Of a stretch of 27,921 nucleotides of DNA, positions 23,653-27,921 are shown piece after piece; positions within the stretch are counted from its first letter, which is position 1; each line of letters opens with the position of its first letter. The notes under the pieces are model-generated. The model did not search any database. It saw only the letters and a program-made list of their open reading frames with translations, and was not told the DNA's origin. The stretch is taken from the NCBI GenBank assembly GCA_021157815.1, contig JAGGVT010000180.1, positions 1 to 27,921 on the forward strand, in the 5' to 3' direction. Made by a program: the position numbers and the translations under genes. This stretch comes from a bacterium. Its GTDB lineage: Bacteria > JAJVIF01 > JAGGVT01.

Positions 23653-25620
23653 TTATTTAGCAGCAAATACATTGCTGATGTGATTTAAGTAAATTGGTAT
23701 ATCAACATATTTCATGCCCAGAATTGTTACCCAAATAACTCCTATAACCAGCATAACCATCAGGAACATCTTGCCTACATCCTGGCCCTTAAGGCTGCCA
23801 AGAAGCAGCGGCTCGCGTGCCAGATACGCACTTGCGGCGTATAGTTCCTCTCCGATTAGCGTATAGTCGCATGTTGTAATAAAGAACGGAAGCTGCGCGA
23901 GTGAGTCAGTTCCCGCGATTTGAATCGCGCCAGTTGATGCGCCTGTTTCAGCAAGAATTAAACTCTCCGCGTAATAGTATCCCATGAATATATTCGTTGC
24001 AGGTTTTTCGCGAACCATGATACCGTCAACCGCAGCAGTGAAACTGAACTGGTCGTCAGTTACAAAGAAAATATTATCAGGATTGTAGGCATCTGGACGG
24101 CCTGCATCCATGTATGCCTCTTTCACAACCTCCTGACATACTGACATAACCACCGGATCACGATTCGGGTTGATAATCTTTGAGTCGTAATCGGCGACTT
24201 TCTTCGCAACCTGCCCCAGTATGTTGATAGCGGCGATTGTTGATACGTTTGATAACGAGTCAAGTCCTGTCAGATAGAGAATAGGTTTTCCCATCTCAGT
24301 TGCTCGCCCGATTGCCTCATCGACAGCATCAAGTCCGGCTATCTTTCTAATGAACAGCTCTTTTCCCCTCTTTGCCTGCGAGATGAACAAGAGAACGATC
24401 ATACAATATAAGAAAGAAATAAAAACATTATTGATTCCGAGTATATCGAATGCATTTGAAGTCGAAACCAGATTCTGAGCAGTGCCGATATACTTAACGT
24501 TTCCGGAATCATCCACTGCTGCCAGTTGGAAATAATGCATCTTTTTGAAATCAGGATATTCCTCAGGCTCTCCATTTGTTTTAAAACGAGGAATTAACGC
24601 AGAAGGAATGATTTGGCCGATATTTTTGGGCAATTCAAGAGTAAGACTTCCATTCTCAAGCGATATCGATTTAATAATTCCATCCCGTCTAAAGCCATCA
24701 ATATCAAGACTAAGATTCACATCTTGAATTTTATCAGGTTCCTTTGCCTGCTCCTTAATGAATTTTTTCTCAGCTATTCTAATCATTCTTGATTTAAATG
24801 AGAATGTAAATTCATAAAGATATTTACCGTCTTCAGCTTTTATAAGTTTTCCGTTTTCCAGTTGATTCTTTTCATAAATTGGAATATTAGGAAACTCTTT
24901 TGAGTACGCATGGAAATCTGCATCAAAACGACTGGGCCAGAAATGAGTTCTGACAGTAGCCAGAGTATCACTCAAAGGTTCGAAATCCTCATAATTGACC
25001 TCGATTTCAGCTTCTTCGTCAGCTTCAATATGACGGATATTCCCATCAATCACATCTTCTGGATTAAGTGTTTGATAGATTCGATAAGTGTAACTTGAAG
25101 TAAAATCGGCTATTGCATCAAGTTTGCCGTTAATCTGCTCCAACTCATTTAACACACCGTCGCGTTTTCTGTTAATTGGCTCCAACTTTTTCAGCAGACC
25201 AGCACGTTTAGGGCTATCTTCTTCTAAAGCATCCAATTGTTTTTCTAGCGACATCATCTTGCTAGTCAGAGGGACCAACCGTTTATCCACTCGTCCTTTC
25301 TCGTTAGTTAGCTTATCCCTTTCAGCAAGAAGTTCCTTTTCCTTGTCGCTAAGAGGCCAAGTTATAAGGAAAACACCACCCTCATCCGATGGAAAGTCCT
25401 TTAATTCAAAAACCGCCGGTAAATCGATTTCAGCGGAAGCGCTCTTTTGTGGCTCCTCCGACTCCTCATTAATTATCTGATCTTGCTGAACCTCTGCTGC
25501 GCCCTCATCAGGCTGTGGATCGCCCGCGTCCTGAGCATAAAGAGGAAGTATGAGAAAACAAGTAAGTGCAATAAATGACGAAGCGATAAATATCGCTTTA
25601 AAATCTCTGAGTTTTGTCAC
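23653..25620 (-). CDS. DUF6754-type membrane protein with exported coiled-coil/beta region
   Basis: 655 residues. A signal-type N-terminus ends near LYA-QD (residue ~30) and an acidic linker follows. A charged coiled coil (~90-170) precedes a beta-rich region (~175-385). A first internal membrane helix lies at ~395-413 (FISFLYCMIVLLFISQ), with basic residues straight after it (AKRGKELFIRK), placing residues ~420-620 in the cytosol. This is the DUF6754-like domain: GKPILYLTGLDSLSNVSTIAA, NPDNIFFVTDDQFSF, IFMGYYYAES and TCDYTLIGEELYAASAY. A final helix is at ~622-640. The start GTG 25620 has GGGAGGT upstream. It is the first gene of the operon and may be a sensor/transducer with domains on both membrane faces. 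The DUF assignment is from memory of the family. Confidence 0.85.
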   Translation of the reverse strand: MTKLRDFKAIFIASSFIALTCFLILPLYAQDAGDPQPDEGAAEVQQDQIINEESEEPQKSASAEIDLPAVFELKDFPSDEGGVFLITWPLSDKEKELLAERDKLTNEKGRVDKRLVPLTSKMMSLEKQLDALEEDSPKRAGLLKKLEPINRKRDGVLNELEQINGKLDAIADFTSSYTYRIYQTLNPEDVIDGNIRHIEADEEAEIEVNYEDFEPLSDTLATVRTHFWPSRFDADFHAYSKEFPNIPIYEKNQLENGKLIKAEDGKYLYEFTFSFKSRMIRIAEKKFIKEQAKEPDKIQDVNLSLDIDGFRRDGIIKSISLENGSLTLELPKNIGQIIPSALIPRFKTNGEPEEYPDFKKMHYFQLAAVDDSGNVKYIGTAQNLVSTSNAFDILGINNVFISFLYCMIVLLFISQAKRGKELFIRKIAGLDAVDEAIGRATEMGKPILYLTGLDSLSNVSTIAAINILGQVAKKVADYDSKIINPNRDPVVMSVCQEVVKEAYMDAGRPDAYNPDNIFFVTDDQFSFTAAVDGIMVREKPATNIFMGYYYAESLILAETGASTGAIQIAGTDSLAQLPFFITTCDYTLIGEELYAASAYLAREPLLLGSLKGQDVGKMFLMVMLVIGVIWVTILGMKYVDIPIYLNHISNVFAAK

Positions 25621-25746
25621 ATTTACCTCCCATGGATTTTATTCATTAAGGGAACTAAAAATAATGATGCAATTCTATCATATTGGGCATTAATTGTCTT
25701 TAGCTTTTAATTGGTGATTTGTGCCGGTAAAAATCCTGATATTATA

Positions 25747-25776
25747 TTTACGCGAACTGAAAACACAGGATATAAT
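25747..25776 (+). promoter_or_regulatory. Promoter of the sugar transferase gene, in the divergent intergenic space
   Basis: TTTACG (25747-25752), an 18-base spacer and a perfect TATAAT (25771-25776) lie just upstream of ATG 25782, leaving only five bases between the -10 box and the start codon. Transcription would begin on the ATG (leaderless). If translation instead starts at ATG 25794, a short leader would exist. Confidence 0.5.
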
Positions 25777-25781
25777 CATAA

Positions 25782-27161
25782 ATGTGTGAATTGATGACCT
25801 ATCGTAAATTAAAAAAGACAACGTATCTGGGGCTTATCCTTCTTGATTTTTTGGGGATACTTCTGGCATTCATGCTGGCATTCCTTCTAAGGCACTATAT
25901 TCATGATGACAACTACTATCTGCCTGAATACGAATACTCTATCATCTCAATAATTCTCGGTGTTTTTTATGTTCTAATCCTTCACAGCGCAGGCACACAG
26001 AAACGCCATCCGTTTGGTTCGTGGCAGGTTGAGGTTTGGGCGATTAGTTCTGGAATTTTCAAAGGTACTGTTCTCTTCATGGCTCTGGCGTTTTTATATC
26101 GTGAGTTCTCTATCTCAAGACTGATAGTGTTTTTTCATCTTGTGCTGGCAATTTCCATTGTTTCGCTAATACGTCTTCTATGGCGACTTGTCATTATACA
26201 GCCATCTCTTCGAAAGGGTGTAAAAAAACGGATTCTCGCGATTGTGCCTTCTGATGAAAATCAATCTGACATAGCAGACAATGTTGGACATTCACAGATT
26301 GTTATCACAAAGAGATTTCAATCTGAGCAGGACATAAATAAGCTTGAGTCTTTAATTACTGAGAAGGCAATCGATGGAATAGAAGTAGCGGAGCGTGGTT
26401 TCCCGTCTGAGACTATTTTAAAAATCGCACTGACAGCATCCAGATTGGGACTTGATTTAAGAATCAAACCCGACCTTCCGGGACTGCTTCCTTTGAATTT
26501 CACTCTTGAGGAGATAGACGGCGAATTATTCTGGACAGCGGGCCGCGGATTGCGTGAGCTATATCCGAGAACATTAAAACGTATTATAGACATTCTGCTC
26601 TCCACAACATTATTGATTCTGTTTTTCATTCCCGGTTTGGTATTCATTCTGCTGATAGGAATAGGCAGTCGAGGTGGCGTATTTTATAATCAGGAGCGAA
26701 TCGGTAGAAAGGGACATGGTTTCAAACTGTTGAAATTCCGCACTATGTATAAGGACGCAACTGAACGATTGAAGAAAGAGCCGAAACTTTATGACGAGTT
26801 TCTAAAGGGGTTCAAGCTTAAAATTGATCCGAGGATTACTCCCATTGGCAATTTCCTCAGGCGATACAGCCTGGATGAACTTCCGCAATTGATTAACATT
26901 TTGATTGGCGAAATGAGTTTCGTGGGACCTCGGCCTGTTGTTCAGGAGGAACTGGAACGATATGGAGAATTGAAAGACCTTCTGATGAGCGTTCCTCCAG
27001 GCCTGACAGGACTATGGCAGGTATCCGGCAGGAGTGATTTGACATATGATGAGCGAGTTCGCCTTGATTTGTATTATGTGGAAAACTGGTCGCTGTCTCT
27101 TGACAGTCAAATCATTGTACGAACGCTGCCTGCTGTTTTGTTTTCCAGAGGAGCATATTAA
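25782..27161 (+). CDS. Polyprenyl-phosphate sugar-1-phosphate transferase (WcaJ/WbaP-like)
   Basis: 459 residues, typical length. Four N-terminal membrane helices (within ~12-130), a Rossmann-like CoA-binding-type domain (~145-235), a further helix (~268-292) and the C-terminal bacterial sugar transferase domain are in the usual order. Catalytic-domain signatures are visible: FYNQERIGRKG, FKLLKFRTM, DPRITPIGNFLRR, the active-site Asp-Glu in YSLDELPQL, MSFVGPRP and PGLTGLWQVSGRS. It transfers a sugar-1-phosphate from a UDP-sugar to undecaprenyl phosphate, starting repeat-unit synthesis. This is the initiating step for the surface polysaccharide that the glycosyltransferases and O-antigen ligase elsewhere in the window could extend. 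It is divergent from the DUF6754 operon (161-base gap). The start may be 25782 or 25794; no Shine-Dalgarno. Confidence 0.93.
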   Translation: MCELMTYRKLKKTTYLGLILLDFLGILLAFMLAFLLRHYIHDDNYYLPEYEYSIISIILGVFYVLILHSAGTQKRHPFGSWQVEVWAISSGIFKGTVLFMALAFLYREFSISRLIVFFHLVLAISIVSLIRLLWRLVIIQPSLRKGVKKRILAIVPSDENQSDIADNVGHSQIVITKRFQSEQDINKLESLITEKAIDGIEVAERGFPSETILKIALTASRLGLDLRIKPDLPGLLPLNFTLEEIDGELFWTAGRGLRELYPRTLKRIIDILLSTTLLILFFIPGLVFILLIGIGSRGGVFYNQERIGRKGHGFKLLKFRTMYKDATERLKKEPKLYDEFLKGFKLKIDPRITPIGNFLRRYSLDELPQLINILIGEMSFVGPRPVVQEELERYGELKDLLMSVPPGLTGLWQVSGRSDLTYDERVRLDLYYVENWSLSLDSQIIVRTLPAVLFSRGAY

Positions 27162-27403
27162 ATTGGAATTTCTCTTGTGGAAATTTTCACGAAATATTTG
27201 GAAATCTAATCAACAGGTAGTATCATTATATTTGTAAATTGCGAATCATGAATTTAAACGGATTGAAGATTAAGATTTAATCATGCAAACAGACAATATG
27301 AAAATGTCTGATAGAGTTCTTATAAGTGTCATGGACAAGTGGATTGTCCCGTATGTTTTCCTGCAATGCTATCAAACTATCTCAAACAGGTACTCGATGA
27401 ACA
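27162..27403. other. AT-rich intergenic stretch with a possible short leader ORF
   Basis: 242 bases with no recognised RNA or repeat. A 37-codon frame (ATG 27298 to TGA 27411) begins MKMSDRVLISV and overlaps the HNH gene start by eight bases. It resembles the start of the next protein (MSDERVLVL), which may reflect a local duplication. I do not call it a gene. Confidence 0.4.
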
Positions 27404-27921
27404 ATGTCTGACGAAAGAGTATTAGTATTGAACGCCGATTATCAACCCCTTAATGTATGCGCCATGCCTCGCGCGGTATGCCTTATTTATCTTGGCAAAG
27501 CCCACATTCTTGAAACATCGGACAGGCTTTTAAGGACTATCAACAGAGATTACCCCTGTCCTACCGTAATTCGCCTTCAGACATATATTAGAAAACCATA
27601 TACACCTGTGAAACTCAGCCGTAGAAGCATTCTGACTCGCGACAATTACAAATGCCAGTATTGCGGTAAAGTGGAAAAACACATGACAGTTGATCATGTA
27701 ATCCCCAAACGCAATGGAGGGAAGACTGAATGGGAGAATCTTGTATGTTCATGCAGGGCGTGCAATTCCAGAAAAGGCGGTAGGACATTAAAAGAATCAA
27801 ACATGAAACTTAGACGCCAGCCGTTTAAACCCAGTTTTGTGCTTCCCAACCATTACAATCAGCTTGCGAATAATAATTTCGATACATCATGGTGGAAGTA
27901 TCTTGAGTATTTCATAAAGAA
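27404..27921 (+). CDS. HNH endonuclease (3' end beyond window)
   Basis: 172 complete codons are visible and the frame is still open at the window end. An in-frame TGA at 27398 makes ATG 27404 the first possible start; only a weak AGGT is upstream. The protein begins MSDERVLVLNADYQPLNV. The HNH core is CQYCGK, then MTVDHVIPKRNGGKTEWENLV and C-x-A-C-N, with paired CxxC zinc ligands and the catalytic His in VDH. Stand-alone HNH proteins of this type (COG1403-like) are common in bacterial chromosomes and their cellular role is mostly undefined; a nicking or repair-related activity is possible. No mobile element or restriction partner is next to it here. Confidence 0.9.
   Translation, partial: MSDERVLVLNADYQPLNVCAMPRAVCLIYLGKAHILETSDRLLRTINRDYPCPTVIRLQTYIRKPYTPVKLSRRSILTRDNYKCQYCGKVEKHMTVDHVIPKRNGGKTEWENLVCSCRACNSRKGGRTLKESNMKLRRQPFKPSFVLPNHYNQLANNNFDTSWWKYLEYFIK

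Noticed and set aside
27298-27411. 37-codon ORF before the HNH gene
   Set aside because: It is too short, without a ribosome site or conserved content; mentioned only as a possible leader or duplicated start.
1-27921. tRNA, rRNA, riboswitch or transposase genes
   Set aside because: I looked for tRNA arm motifs, conserved rRNA words and transposase-like proteins and found nothing I could defend by eye; a covariance-model scan would be decisive.

Overview
The window reads as ordinary chromosome from an uncultured bacterium with a diderm-type envelope. I infer this from a LolA-like carrier protein, an ExbD/TonB-type pair, several large secreted lipoproteins and O-antigen/exopolysaccharide enzymes. 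The DNA is AT-leaning (roughly 40% G+C by eye). Gene density is moderate, and the intergenic spaces are unusually rich in palindromes and tandem repeats. No rRNA, tRNA, CRISPR, phage or transposase gene could be supported. I do not assign a phylum.

Layout. 1-2412: a lipoprotein gene that continues into a seven-repeat beta-propeller but is cut by one in-frame TAA. 2413-2892: composite palindromes and direct repeats. 2893-4200: a glycosyltransferase. 4254-4432: a perfect 31-bp inverted repeat. 4499-6583 (-): a membrane/GAF/PP2C (SpoIIE-type) phosphatase. 6699-8147 (-): a two-gene unit with a BadF/HgdC-type ATPase activase that keeps both Fe-S cysteines, plus an unrecognised cysteine-containing partner. 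8461-9126: a LolA-like protein, followed by a 4 x 46-bp hairpin array. 9325-13012 (-): an NTF2-like membrane-anchored protein, a small membrane protein and an 893-aa lipoprotein with Asp-box repeats. 13102-15785 (-): O-antigen ligase/polymerase and a GT4 glycosyltransferase, overlapping by 4 bp. 15963-16613 (-): a metallo-beta-lactamase-fold hydrolase. 16946-19406 (+): dus, gpsA and exbD as a tight operon. 19607-20704 (+): a TonB-type membrane anchor apparently fused to a thioredoxin-like domain. 20712-20900 (-): PspC. 21388-25620 (-): a tight four-gene operon of DUF6754-type and partner membrane proteins. 25782-27161 (+): an initiating sugar-phosphate transferase. 27404-end (+): a partial HNH endonuclease.

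Themes. Four genes (two glycosyltransferases, an O-antigen ligase, an initiating transferase) point to cell-surface polysaccharide synthesis, though they are dispersed rather than in one cluster. The most interesting uncharacterised modules are the DUF6754 operon (predicted envelope complex), the ExbD plus TonB-thioredoxin pair without an ExbB in view, and the activase plus unknown-partner pair. Several genes have a -10-like box 5-8 nt from the start codon and no Shine-Dalgarno, suggesting leaderless transcripts alongside SD-led ones. A hairpin family with head word GTARCCCGG recurs between genes and shows a compensatory base-pair change.
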